A DNA stretch of 55,232 bases from Alphaproteobacteria bacterium (GTDB lineage: Bacteria > Pseudomonadota > Alphaproteobacteria > Acetobacterales > Acetobacteraceae), in NCBI GenBank assembly GCA_016869735.1, contig VGDL01000022.1, forward strand, positions 1 through 55,232, in the 5' to 3' direction. The notes beneath the pieces are model-generated. The model did no database searches and was not told the origin of the DNA. It saw nothing but the letters and a program-made list of their open reading frames with translations. How positions within the stretch are numbered: the stretch's first letter is position 1; each line of letters opens with the position of its first letter. Shown here one piece after another: positions 36,905 to 46,073 of the stretch. A program made the translations under genes and the position numbers.

Positions 36905-36915
36905 ATGTCATCCCC

Positions 36916-37857
36916 ATGCAGGATGTCCTTTCCCAATTACGTGGCGCGGCAGAGCCCACCCGGCTTCGCCTTTTGGCGCTTTGTGCCCGTGGCGCCTGGT
37001 GCGTCACGGAATTGGTGGCAATCCTCGGCCAATCCCAGCCCCGGCTGTCCCGGCATTTGAAGCTTCTGGTGGAAGCCGGCCTGCTGACCCGCACGCCGGA
37101 AGGCGCCAATGCCTGGTTCCAAATGGCGCCAGAGGCTGATCTGGCCCGCCAAATCCTCGCCCGCCTGCCGGAATCGGACCCGATGCTGGCCGCTGATCGG
37201 CGGGCTGCGGCGCGGCTGGCGGCGGAACGGGCGCGCATCGCTTCCGATAGTTTCCGCAGCCACGGCGCCGATTGGGATGAAACCCGCGCCCTGGGCCTGC
37301 CGACCGAGGCGATTGAAACCGCCCTACTGAATGCTCTGCCAAGCCCGCGCCTTGGCCGGCTGCTTGATGTCGGCTGCGGCACAGGTGGTGTTCTGGAACG
37401 CCTCGCGCCCCGCATTGATGAAGGGCTTGGCATTGATGCCTCCCGCGACATGTTGGCACTGGCGCGCAGCCGCCTGACGGAACGGGGCCTTGCGCATATC
37501 GCCGTGCGGCAGGCGGATATGTATCGGCTGCCTTTGCCCGATGCCGCGTTTGATGCCGTGACGCTGCACATGGTGCTGCATTACGCGGAAGACCCCGCCG
37601 CCGCCTTGGCCGAAGCCGCGCGGGTTTTGCGGCCCGGCGGGCGCCTGCTGATCCTGGATTTGGCATCGCATGACCGCGCCGATCTGCTGACACGCTACGC
37701 CCATCGCTGGCCTGGCTTTGATGACGCCGCGATGGCCGGCTGGCTTGGCGGTGCAGGCTGCACCGCGCCACGCGTCAGCTCTATCCCCGCTGATCTTTCG
37801 CTCTGTCTTTGGTCTGCCGAACGCCTGCCGCTTTCTGTTTCCACCCCCGTTTCCTGA
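36916..37857 (+). CDS. ArsR-family regulator fused to a SAM-dependent methyltransferase
   Basis: A 313-residue two-domain protein. Residues 1-about 85 are an ArsR winged helix (RLRLLALCARGAWCVTELVA, then QPRLSRHLKLLVEAGLL). Residues about 130-300 are a class I methyltransferase with motif I LLDVGCGTGGVL (149-160), LGIDAS, and DAFDAVTLHMVLHYAED-like motif IV. The cysteines of metal-sensing ArsR proteins are not evident. Such fusions commonly precede metH or metF in alphaproteobacteria and probably sense SAM or SAH through the methyltransferase fold; methylation activity is unproven. It ends ten bases before metH, forming an operon with the palindrome at its promoter. Confidence 0.88.
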   Translation: MQDVLSQLRGAAEPTRLRLLALCARGAWCVTELVAILGQSQPRLSRHLKLLVEAGLLTRTPEGANAWFQMAPEADLARQILARLPESDPMLAADRRAAARLAAERARIASDSFRSHGADWDETRALGLPTEAIETALLNALPSPRLGRLLDVGCGTGGVLERLAPRIDEGLGIDASRDMLALARSRLTERGLAHIAVRQADMYRLPLPDAAFDAVTLHMVLHYAEDPAAALAEAARVLRPGGRLLILDLASHDRADLLTRYAHRWPGFDDAAMAGWLGGAGCTAPRVSSIPADLSLCLWSAERLPLSVSTPVS

Positions 37858-37867
37858 AGGTTTCCCC

Positions 37868-40800
37868 ATGGCGCGCCCGCATCTTCTCGACGCCCTTCGT
37901 GACCGCGTTTTGCTTTGTGATGGCGGCATGGGCAGCCGCGTACAGGCCATGGCGCTGGAGGTGGATCGTGATTACTGGGGCAAGGAAAACTGCACGGAGG
38001 TATTGAACCTATCGCGCCCCGATATCGTGCGCGATATTCATCGCGGCTATTACGAAGCGGGCGCCGATATGGTGCTGACCAATAGCTTCGGCGGTTCGCC
38101 GGTGACGCTGGCCGAATTTGAACTTGAAGACCGCGCTTTTGAAATCAACAAGCTTTCCGTTGAATTGGCGCGCGAAGCGGCGGAGAGCTTCGCCGATGGC
38201 CGGCATCGTTGGGTGGTGGGTGATATCGGCCCGGGTACCAAGCTGCCAAGCCTTGGCAATATCACCTATGACGCTTTGGAAGCCGCGCTAGTGGAACAAT
38301 GCCGCGGTCTGATTGCGGGCGGTGCGGATGCGCTGCTGACAGAAACCAATCAGGATACGCTGTTTATCAAGGCCGCCGTGAATGCGGCGAAAATCGCGCG
38401 CAAGGCAGCGGGTTCCGATATTCCGATCTTTGTGCAGGTAACAGTGGAAACCACCGGCACGCTTTTGGTCGGCCCCGATATCGCCGCCGCTACCACCGTT
38501 GTGCATGCGCTGGATGTGCCGCTGATGGGGCTTAATTGCGCGACCGGCCCGCAGGAAATGGCTGAACATGTGCGCTGGCTCTCACAAAACTGGCCGGGGC
38601 TGATTTCCTGCCAGCCCAATGCCGGCCTGCCGGAATTGGTGGATGGCAAAACCCATTACCCGCTGGGCGCGGAAGAACTCGCAGCCTGGATGGAACGCTT
38701 TGTTGTTGAAGATGGCTTGAACCTGATCGGCGGCTGCTGCGGTACCTCCACCCCGCATATCACGGCACTGGATGCGATGCTGCGGAAGCTTGGCGGTGCC
38801 GCGCATCGCCCCGCACCCATCAAGCGCAAATTTCATTGGGTGCCTTCCGTCGCCTCCCTTTACACCGCGACTGCGCTCCGCCAGGAAAATTCCTATTTCT
38901 CGATCGGCGAGCGCTGCAATGCCAATGGATCCAAGGCCTGGCGTGAACGTCAGGCGGCGGGCGATTGGGATGGCTGCGTTGCCATGGGTCGCGAACAAAT
39001 GGCCGAGGGATCGAACAGCCTTGATATCTGCACCGCCTTTGTCGGCCGCGATGAAATGGCGGAAATGAGCGAAGTGATTCGCCGCTTCACCAGCAGCGTG
39101 AATGGCCCGCTGGTGATTGATTCCACCGAAACCCCGGTGATTGAAGCGGCACTCAAGCTGCATAGCGGCAAGCCCATCATCAATTCGATCAATTTCGAAG
39201 AAGGCGAGAAAGCCGCCGAAGACCGCATGTTGCTCGCGCGGAAATTCGGCGCATCGGTGATTGCGCTGACCATTGACGAAGTCGGCATGGCGAAGACCGC
39301 GGAAGATAAGCTGAGGATCGCGCGGCGCCTGGTGGAATTCGCCTGCGACAAGCACGGGCTGCCGCAATCAGACCTCATGATTGACCCGCTGACCTTCACG
39401 GTCGCGACCGGCAATGAGGATGACCGTAAGCTTGGCCTTTGGACACTTGAAGGCATTCGCATGATCCGGGATGCTTTTCCCGATATTCAGATCATTCTCG
39501 GTCTTTCCAATATCTCCTTCGGGCTCAACCCCGCCGCGCGGCATGTGCTGAACAGCGTGTTCCTTGATCATGCCGTGAAGGCCGGCATGACCGGGGCGAT
39601 TGTGCATGTCTCCAAAATCAAACCCTTGCACCAGATCCCAGCCGAGGAGGTGAAGGTTGCGGAGGATTTGATTTTTGACCGCCGCACCGAAGGCTATGAC
39701 CCGCTGCAAAAGCTGCTTGAGCTTTTCGCGGGCCGCAAAGCCGCCGATGCCACCGCCAAGAAGCGGGCGGAGACGGTGGAAGGGCGCCTCAAGGACCGCA
39801 TCATTGATGGCGACCGCAAGGGGCTGGATGATGAATTGGCTGATGCGCTGGCCAAGGGCATCGCCCCGCTTTCCATCATCAATGATGTTCTTCTGGATGG
39901 CATGAAGGTGGTTGGTGAATTGTTTGGCGCGGGCAAGATGCAGCTTCCCTTCGTGCTGCAATCGGCCGAGACCATGAAATCCGCCGTGGCCTATCTGGAA
40001 CCCTATATGGAAAGGGTGGAAGGCCAAGAAAAAGGGACCATCGTCCTCGGCACCGTGAAGGGTGATGTGCATGATATCGGCAAGAACCTCGTGGATATCA
40101 TCCTGACCAATAACGGCTATCGCGTGGTCAATCTGGGCATCAAGGTGCCGCTCACGGAAATTGTCGCGGCAGCGCGCGAACATAAGGCGCATGCCATTGG
40201 CATGTCCGGCTTGCTCGTGAAATCCACCGTGGTGATGCGCGAGAATCTGGAAGAAATGTCACGCCAGGGCGTGGATATTCCCGTATTGCTCGGCGGTGCT
40301 GCGCTGACGCGCAATTACGTCGAAGATGATTGCGTGCGCGCCTATGCTTCCGGGCGTGTCGCCTATGCGCGAGATGCCTTTGATGGCCTGCACTTGATGG
40401 ACAAGGTCATGGGCAATGGCTTTGATGATTATCTGGCCGCGCTGCAAACCAAGCGCTCCGGCAAGGCGCGCAATGAAAAGCGCACGCTCGGCACGGCGGA
40501 CCCGCGCGGCTTTGCCCCCGTTGATGTGAAATACGCGCAAACCCGCCGCCGGCGCGTGGCCGGCGAAAGCCCTGTGCCAAATCCGCCCTTCTGGGGGGCG
40601 CGTGTGCTGGAAGCCGCCCCCAAGGCGCTGGTGCCCTTCATCAATGAACGCAGCCTCTATCAATTCCAATGGGGTTTCCGGAAGGCAGGGCGTTCGCTCG
40701 ATGATTTCCTCGGCTGGGCCAAGCAGGAATTGCGCCCGATGCTCAAGCGCATGCTGGCACTTGCGGAAGAACAGAATATCCTGAAGCCGCAGGCAATTTA

Positions 40801-41368
40801 TGGCTATTGGAAATGCGCTGGCCAAGGCAATGATCTGATCCTGTTTGCGGAAGATGGCGTGACCGAAGTCTGCCGCTTCAATATGCCACGCCAGCCCAAG
40901 GAAGATGGCGATTGCATCGCCGATTTCGTGCGCGATGTGGATGATGGGCCGAATGCGCGCGATGTGATTGGCCTGCAGGTAGTCACTGTGGGCCAAAAAG
41001 CATCCGATATCGCGCGCGTTTGGTTTGAGGAAAACCGCTATCAGGATTACCTCTATCTACATGGGCTTTCAGTGGAGATGGCGGAAGCGCTGGCGGAATA
41101 TGTCCATAAGCGCATCCGCGCCGAATTGGGTTTCGCGGCCGAGGATGATCGCGATATCGAAAAAATGCTGCAGCAAGGCTATCGCGGCGGGCGCTATTCA
41201 TTTGGCTATCCGGCCTGCCCGAAGCTGGAAGATCAGGAAGGCTTGCTCAAGCTTTTGGATGCTGAACGGATTGGGGTTTCGCTGAGTGATGAATGGCAGC
41301 TCCATCCCGAACAATCCACCAGCGCCATTGTGCTGCATCACCCGCGGGCCAAGTACTTTTCGGTCTAG
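37868..41368 (+). CDS. metH: cobalamin-dependent methionine synthase
   Basis: Transfers a methyl group from methyltetrahydrofolate to homocysteine through cobalamin, 1166 residues (E. coli 1227). All five parts are present in one chain: homocysteine domain with zinc ligands Cys224 (LNCATG) and Cys290-Cys291 (GGCCGT); pterin domain (about 340-620, with SIGERCNANGSKAW); B12 cap helices; B12 domain with D-x-H-x-x-G (DVHDIGKN, lower axial His735); and the C-terminal SAM reactivation domain ending GVSLSDEWQLHPEQSTSA. It needs cobalamin, matching the btuB, tonB and PduO genes downstream. Its operon is led by the ArsR-MT regulator. Confidence 0.97.
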   Translation: MARPHLLDALRDRVLLCDGGMGSRVQAMALEVDRDYWGKENCTEVLNLSRPDIVRDIHRGYYEAGADMVLTNSFGGSPVTLAEFELEDRAFEINKLSVELAREAAESFADGRHRWVVGDIGPGTKLPSLGNITYDALEAALVEQCRGLIAGGADALLTETNQDTLFIKAAVNAAKIARKAAGSDIPIFVQVTVETTGTLLVGPDIAAATTVVHALDVPLMGLNCATGPQEMAEHVRWLSQNWPGLISCQPNAGLPELVDGKTHYPLGAEELAAWMERFVVEDGLNLIGGCCGTSTPHITALDAMLRKLGGAAHRPAPIKRKFHWVPSVASLYTATALRQENSYFSIGERCNANGSKAWRERQAAGDWDGCVAMGREQMAEGSNSLDICTAFVGRDEMAEMSEVIRRFTSSVNGPLVIDSTETPVIEAALKLHSGKPIINSINFEEGEKAAEDRMLLARKFGASVIALTIDEVGMAKTAEDKLRIARRLVEFACDKHGLPQSDLMIDPLTFTVATGNEDDRKLGLWTLEGIRMIRDAFPDIQIILGLSNISFGLNPAARHVLNSVFLDHAVKAGMTGAIVHVSKIKPLHQIPAEEVKVAEDLIFDRRTEGYDPLQKLLELFAGRKAADATAKKRAETVEGRLKDRIIDGDRKGLDDELADALAKGIAPLSIINDVLLDGMKVVGELFGAGKMQLPFVLQSAETMKSAVAYLEPYMERVEGQEKGTIVLGTVKGDVHDIGKNLVDIILTNNGYRVVNLGIKVPLTEIVAAAREHKAHAIGMSGLLVKSTVVMRENLEEMSRQGVDIPVLLGGAALTRNYVEDDCVRAYASGRVAYARDAFDGLHLMDKVMGNGFDDYLAALQTKRSGKARNEKRTLGTADPRGFAPVDVKYAQTRRRRVAGESPVPNPPFWGARVLEAAPKALVPFINERSLYQFQWGFRKAGRSLDDFLGWAKQELRPMLKRMLALAEEQNILKPQAIYGYWKCAGQGNDLILFAEDGVTEVCRFNMPRQPKEDGDCIADFVRDVDDGPNARDVIGLQVVTVGQKASDIARVWFEENRYQDYLYLHGLSVEMAEALAEYVHKRIRAELGFAAEDDRDIEKMLQQGYRGGRYSFGYPACPKLEDQEGLLKLLDAERIGVSLSDEWQLHPEQSTSAIVLHHPRAKYFSV

Positions 41369-41391
41369 GCCGCCTGGGCTAAACCCCCGCC

Positions 41392-42294
41392 ATGGTTGAG
41401 GCCCGGCATTCCAACGCCACGCAACTCGCCGCCTTCAGCGTGGCGATTGCGGTGGCGGTTTTGGCCCTGAAGGCGCTTGCCTGGTGGGTCACAGGATCCG
41501 TCGCCCTTTACGCCGACGCCCTGGAAAGCATTGTGAATGTCGCAGCGGCACTAGCCGCGCTGATGGCGGTGCGGCTTTCAACCTTGCCGGCGGATGCAAA
41601 CCACCCTTATGGCCATGCCAAGGTTGAGTATTTCTCCGCCGTTTTGGAAGGCGCGCTGATCATTGTAGCGGCGCTGCTTATTTGGCATGAAGCCTGGGCC
41701 GCCTATCAGATGCCTCGCGCGCCGGAACAGGTCGGGGTCGGTTTGGCAATGGCGGCCTTGGGCAGCGGCGTGAATGCCGCCTGGGCCCTGCTTCTTGGTC
41801 GTCGCGGCAAGGCACTGCGTTCCCCAGCCTTGATCGCGGATGCGCGGCATTTATGGTCGGATGTGGTGACATCCATTGGCGTGCTGATCGGTGTTGGGCT
41901 TGTCACCCTCACGGGTATTTTATGGCTTGATCCGCTGCTGGCGGCGCTGACGGCGGGCAATATCCTGGTCTCCGGCGGGCGCTTGCTGCGCGAAAGTGTC
42001 GGCGGGTTGATGGATGAAGCCGTGCCACCCGCAACGCTGGAACGCATCCGCCGCATTGTGGCCGAACAGGCATCCGGCGCGATCGAAGCGCATGACCTGC
42101 GGTCCCGCCATGCCGGGCGACACACTTTTCTGGAATTCCATCTGGTAGTGCCGGGCGATATGCGCGTCAGTGAAAGCCATGAGATTTGTGATCGGATCGA
42201 AGCCGCGCTGAAGGCGGAACTTGAAGGCGCCATCATCACCATTCATGTCGAACCCGAAGGCAAGGCGAAGCAGCAGGGGGTGCCGGTGCTGTGA
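41392..42294 (+). CDS. cation diffusion facilitator (metal efflux)
   Basis: Metal/proton antiporter of 300 residues: six spans (about 10-200) followed by a cytoplasmic metal-binding domain (about 205-295, with HDLRSRHAGRHTFLEFHL). The membrane site is formed by DALES in TM2 and HLWSD in TM5. Compared with the D-x-x-x-D of FieF, the second acid in TM2 is Ser, with Glu one position earlier, so metal choice may differ from plain zinc exporters. It starts 23 bases after metH, and its stop overlaps the tonB start (GTGA). Substrate metal (zinc, iron, manganese or cobalt) is open. Confidence 0.88.
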   Translation: MVEARHSNATQLAAFSVAIAVAVLALKALAWWVTGSVALYADALESIVNVAAALAALMAVRLSTLPADANHPYGHAKVEYFSAVLEGALIIVAALLIWHEAWAAYQMPRAPEQVGVGLAMAALGSGVNAAWALLLGRRGKALRSPALIADARHLWSDVVTSIGVLIGVGLVTLTGILWLDPLLAALTAGNILVSGGRLLRESVGGLMDEAVPPATLERIRRIVAEQASGAIEAHDLRSRHAGRHTFLEFHLVVPGDMRVSESHEICDRIEAALKAELEGAIITIHVEPEGKAKQQGVPVL

Positions 42295-43100
42295 GGCTGC
42301 TGGCGCGCGGCTTTGGGCTTGGCGCGTCGCTTGCGCTGCATGGCGTGGTGGCGGCACTGCTGATTCTCTGGCCAGTGGTTGAGGAGTTTTCGGCTGACCA
42401 GGCCGAAGCCCAGGGCGTTGCGGTAATTTATGATGGCGCGCCTGAGATTGGGGAGGTGGAATCCCCTGCCGCCCCGCCCGAAGTGGCGGCCGCGCCGCCT
42501 GCCCCTGATATGCCGCCGCCACCGCCGATGGTAGCCGAACCGCCCCGTATTGCTGAGGCACCGCCGCCGCCACCACCCCCTGCAGTGCCACCGCCCCCCG
42601 CGCCTTTGGACTTGGCTGAAGTGGTATTGCCCCCACCACCCCCCACCCCCGTGGCGGCGCCACCGCCTGAGGCACCGCGCCAAATGGCCGAAGCGCCGGC
42701 CGAACCACGCTCCCCAACAAGGCAAAGCGCGCCGCAGACGGCGGCACCTCAACCAGTGCGCCTGAATGCGGCGCTGCAAGGGACGGAAAGCTTCACGCTG
42801 GAAGGCCGCACCTCTCCACCGGAAGCGGTGGATGCGGCGCGCAACCGTCGCCCCAATTATCCTGAAGCCAGCCGGCGCCGGGGTGAAGAAGGCGTGGTAC
42901 GGGTGGAATTATTCGTGGACCCATCAGGCAGGGTTGCGGATATACGCATTCTGGAAAGTTCTGGTTTCAGCGCGCTTGATGCGGCGGCGCTGCAATCCCT
43001 GCGCGCATGGCGCTTTCGCCCGGCGCAGCGTGGCAATCTGCCGGTGGCAGGCAGCATCACCACGGCAGTGCATTTCCGCCTTGAAACCGCGCGGCGCTGA
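42291..43100 (+). CDS. tonB: TonB energy-transducing protein
   Basis: A 269-residue protein that passes proton-motive energy to outer-membrane receptors. N-terminal anchor (about 8-28), Pro-rich periplasmic spacer (58-130, many P runs), and a C-terminal TonB domain (about 185-268) with NYPEASRRRGEEGVVRVEL, then LRAWRFRPAQRGNLPV. The GTG 42291 start is inside the stop of the CDF gene. No exbB/exbD are adjacent. Given pduO and btuB nearby, it probably serves the B12 receptor, though it could serve other receptors too. Confidence 0.9.
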   Translation: MRLLARGFGLGASLALHGVVAALLILWPVVEEFSADQAEAQGVAVIYDGAPEIGEVESPAAPPEVAAAPPAPDMPPPPPMVAEPPRIAEAPPPPPPPAVPPPPAPLDLAEVVLPPPPPTPVAAPPPEAPRQMAEAPAEPRSPTRQSAPQTAAPQPVRLNAALQGTESFTLEGRTSPPEAVDAARNRRPNYPEASRRRGEEGVVRVELFVDPSGRVADIRILESSGFSALDAAALQSLRAWRFRPAQRGNLPVAGSITTAVHFRLETARR

Positions 43101-43131
43101 GGCGATGTGACTCTTTTGCAGGAATTCAAAC

Positions 43132-43695
43132 ATGGTCAAGCTTGATGTAATCACCACACGCGGCGGGGATGGTGGGCAAACCTCACTCGGTGATGGGGCG
43201 CGGGTGCGCAAGGACGCCTTGCGCGTTGAAGCCTATGGCACGGTAGATGAGGCGAATGCCGCAATCGGCATGCTGCGCCTTTCTGCGCGCGAAGATACTG
43301 AGGCCGATGCGATGCTGGCGCGTATCCAGAATGATCTTTTCGATATCGGCGCTGATCTTTGTGTGCCGGGCGAAGCCGGCGCGCGGCTGCGCGTTGCCGA
43401 TACGCAATCGGCGCGGCTGGAAGCGGAATTGGCAGCGATGAATGGGCAAATGCCCGCGCTGAAATCCTTTGTCCTGCCAGGCGGCACGCCGGGGGCTGCT
43501 GCAGCGCATGTCGCGCGCACCGTGGTGCGCCGTGCGGAACGCCTGGTGGTGGCGCTGGCAGCGGAGGAAGAAGTGAACCCCGCCGTGATCCGCTATTTGA
43601 ACCGGCTATCGGATCATCTTTTTGTGCTCGCGCGGCGGCTGAATGGTAATGGCGCCGGCGATGTGCTTTGGGTGCCGGGGGCGACGAGGGGGTGA
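43132..43695 (+). CDS. pduO: cob(I)alamin adenosyltransferase, PduO type
   Basis: Makes adenosylcobalamin from cob(I)alamin and ATP, 187 residues. The N-terminal ATP motif TRGGDGGQTSLGDGARVRKD and the following AYGTVDEANAAIGM are diagnostic, as are VARTVVRRAERLVVAL (ATP/Mg-binding helix) and the end RYLNRLSDHLFVLARRLN. It starts 31 bases after tonB on the same strand. Together with BtuB import it completes salvage of imported corrinoid, and it supplies the adenosyl form rather than the methyl form used by MetH. Confidence 0.95.
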   Translation: MVKLDVITTRGGDGGQTSLGDGARVRKDALRVEAYGTVDEANAAIGMLRLSAREDTEADAMLARIQNDLFDIGADLCVPGEAGARLRVADTQSARLEAELAAMNGQMPALKSFVLPGGTPGAAAAHVARTVVRRAERLVVALAAEEEVNPAVIRYLNRLSDHLFVLARRLNGNGAGDVLWVPGATRG

Positions 43696-43719
43696 ATTCT
43701 CGCCGCCGCCCGCGCGGTT

Positions 43720-45684
43720 TCAGAAAACGCCCCGCAGGCCAAAAATGGCGCTACGGCCCGGAATGACGAAACCATTGGCGGGTTCATAGCGCCGATTGCC
43801 GAGGTTGCGCGCTTCGATGAAGGCGGTAATTTGCTGAGTGACAGGCAGGGACGCGGTTAGGTTGAAGATGAAGCCCTCATCACTATAGCTATTGCTGCCA
43901 AAGCCGCCATCGTCGGGATAAACATAATCCCATGCCTTGCCGATATAGATGAATTCGGGGGCAATGATCAGCCGTGCATTCGGCACATCCACCCAATCCA
44001 CCCTGGGCGCAATGCGCGGTGATAGGCTCGCGCTATTGCGTGGGCGGCGGGCGAGGGGTGTGTCTCTCACCTCATCACGGGCTTCCTGCACGGTCCAGGC
44101 GGCGCGCGTAGAAAAACTGTCTGAAAGCCGCCAATTCACGCCGAATTCACCGCCCTGGATATGGGCGCGGGCAATATTCTCATAGCTCAAAAAACTCGAC
44201 GTAAAATTGATCAGGTTGCGGATGCGGCTCTCAAAATAAAGCGCACTCACGGTTAGGTTCTGCGCGATATCGGTTTCAATCCCGACTTCCCAGGCGGTGG
44301 CATCTTCCGGGCGCAAATCGGGATTGCCCTTGAAGCCGAAATTATTGATGCCATAGCGCTGATAGATTGAAGGCGCCTTGAAGGCAGTGCCGCCAGAGGC
44401 AATCAGGCGCGAGGCAATTTCCGGCAGGCTAAGCACACCCCCGAGCCGCCAGGTGGTCGCGCCATCAAAGCCATCAGGGTCATCCTGGCGCAGCGCGGTG
44501 GTCACATCCAACCGATCCCAAAGCCGATGCTGCGTACCGATATAGGCAAAGGCACTTCGCTGCGATCTGTCCACATCCTGACGGAAGCCGCTTTGGATTG
44601 ATTTGGTAAAAGCGCTTTCGTTTTCAAACCCTGCACCGAAGACAAGATTATTGGCGGTGAGGATACCAAAATCCGCCAGCCTGACGGTATTGTCCCAGGC
44701 GAGCCTTTCGCGCCGGCCGCGATAGAGATCATCGGCGGTGCTGCTGCTCAGGCCATTGGGCCAATTTCTGTAGCGTCGACGATCCTCGGTGGCTGAAAGC
44801 GTCAGGCCCGTGGTCCAGTTACCGCCAAATAATTCATTTGCACCGCGTAGAAACCCCATCCAGTTTCGGTCGTCGCCGGTATAATTCGGGTCATCATTCG
44901 GGATGTTATCCAGACCAAACCGGTTTTCCCGCATCGTCACCAGCCCATCGACCCGCGTCATGCCAAGCACATTGGCAGGCGCAGTTTCGCCGATGTTCAC
45001 GCCACCGCGCGCGGTGATCACGGCGGATCGGAAGCCATCCCGTTCTCCTTGATTCTTGTAGAAGCGCGGTGCCACAGCGTTTGAACCACGTGTGGAAACG
45101 CTTTGTCCCGTTACGCCGTAATCCGTATTGCCGATGGTGCCTGCCACACCAGCCACACCGCGCGCGGTATAATTGGTGCCGCCGGCAAGCTCTCCATAAG
45201 GTTGCGCCTGCCGGTCAGTAGGCGCGCGGCGGGTGATGAGGTTGATGACACCACCAATCGCCGAAGTGCCATAGATCGCGGAAACCGGGCCGCGCACGAC
45301 TTCAATGCGTTCAATATCGCCCAAAAGCGTATTGCCGAAATTGAAGGCGCCATTGGGCTCACTTGCGTCATTGATCGGTACACCATCACGCAACACCAAC
45401 ACATGGTTTGAATTGGTGCCGCGCATGAAGCCGGATGATTGCTGACCAAGCCCGCCACTCTGCACAATGCGGAAACCCGGCACGCTCACCAGCGCATCAG
45501 CCAGCGTGACATAACCGCGTTCTTCGATGATCTGCCGATCAATCACTGTGGTCGCGGCCGGCAGGCGTTCCTGCGGCGTGGGTATCCTTGTTGCTGTCAC
45601 AACGGTTTCAGGGATGCTTGCTGTTTGCGCCCAGGCTGGGGCAAGGGGGGCAAGCGCCAATAATACGAGAATCCGGTGTTTCAT
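43720..45684 (-). CDS. btuB: TonB-dependent vitamin B12 receptor BtuB
   Basis: Outer-membrane beta-barrel for cobalamin uptake, 654 residues. Signal peptide 1-about 20 (AWA-Q). The TonB box region is ETVVTATRIP (about 26-35), as in E. coli BtuB. The plug domain carries FMRGTNSNHVLVLRDG and IERIEVVRGPVSAIYGTSAI. The barrel follows to a terminal Phe (IFGLRGVF). It converges with pduO (24 bases between stops). The start ATG 45684 has GGAGG about eight bases upstream, and a cobalamin riboswitch precedes it, so identity as BtuB is firm. Confidence 0.95.
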   Translation of the reverse strand: MKHRILVLLALAPLAPAWAQTASIPETVVTATRIPTPQERLPAATTVIDRQIIEERGYVTLADALVSVPGFRIVQSGGLGQQSSGFMRGTNSNHVLVLRDGVPINDASEPNGAFNFGNTLLGDIERIEVVRGPVSAIYGTSAIGGVINLITRRAPTDRQAQPYGELAGGTNYTARGVAGVAGTIGNTDYGVTGQSVSTRGSNAVAPRFYKNQGERDGFRSAVITARGGVNIGETAPANVLGMTRVDGLVTMRENRFGLDNIPNDDPNYTGDDRNWMGFLRGANELFGGNWTTGLTLSATEDRRRYRNWPNGLSSSTADDLYRGRRERLAWDNTVRLADFGILTANNLVFGAGFENESAFTKSIQSGFRQDVDRSQRSAFAYIGTQHRLWDRLDVTTALRQDDPDGFDGATTWRLGGVLSLPEIASRLIASGGTAFKAPSIYQRYGINNFGFKGNPDLRPEDATAWEVGIETDIAQNLTVSALYFESRIRNLINFTSSFLSYENIARAHIQGGEFGVNWRLSDSFSTRAAWTVQEARDEVRDTPLARRPRNSASLSPRIAPRVDWVDVPNARLIIAPEFIYIGKAWDYVYPDDGGFGSNSYSDEGFIFNLTASLPVTQQITAFIEARNLGNRRYEPANGFVIPGRSAIFGLRGVF

Positions 45685-45804
45685 CCGGCATTCCTCCGAG
45701 CATAGGTATCAACGCACCCCAAAGCCTTGCGGCTCTCGGGCATTTCCTACGCTGTTCGCTGACGGAGATGCGCGGGCGTGCCCGCACAGCTTTGGTCCGT
45801 TGCA

Positions 45805-46024
45805 CCGGTGCACCCCGCCCGATACGCGCGAGACAACTATGCACCGGCCGGTCTCCTGGCTCGCGACCTGGGGGATATCCCCCTCTCTGCCCGCCTTCTC
45901 GCATATGCATGCAATGGCTTATGGGCAGATATAGTCGCCTACAGTTGCGGGGGCAGCTGCGGATTGGCGGTGGGTTTCACCGTGTCACGCATTCCCGTTT
46001 CAGCCCTTGCGGGCCACCGAAGCA
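45805..46024 (-). ncRNA. cobalamin riboswitch in the btuB leader
   Basis: On the minus strand the leader carries the conserved elements of the adenosylcobalamin riboswitch in order: CGGTGGCCCGCAAGGGCTGA near the 5' end, GGGAATGCG with ACACGGTGAAAC, the core GCTGCCCCCGCAACTGTAGG, and the B12 box AGCCAGGAGACCGGCC (about 45861-45846, one mismatch to the usual form). A further stem pairs TGCACCGG (45840-45847) with CCGGTGCA (45805-45812). B12 binding should shut off btuB. The remaining bases down to the ATG hold the ribosome site at 45692-45697 and no obvious terminator with a T-run. Confidence 0.93.
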
Positions 46025-46073
46025 TGAAGAGACGTTAGTCAGACTTGCAAGATTTGTCCAGCAGCATTGACAG

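Noticed and set aside
36816-36915. SAM or SAH riboswitch ahead of the ArsR-MT/metH operon
   Set aside because: The space is only 100 bases and shows a short DNA palindrome rather than the conserved cores of SAM or SAH riboswitches.
42400-42720. Repetitive sequence suggesting a minisatellite
   Set aside because: It is the Pro-rich spacer of TonB; the repeats are codon-level and the frame is intact.
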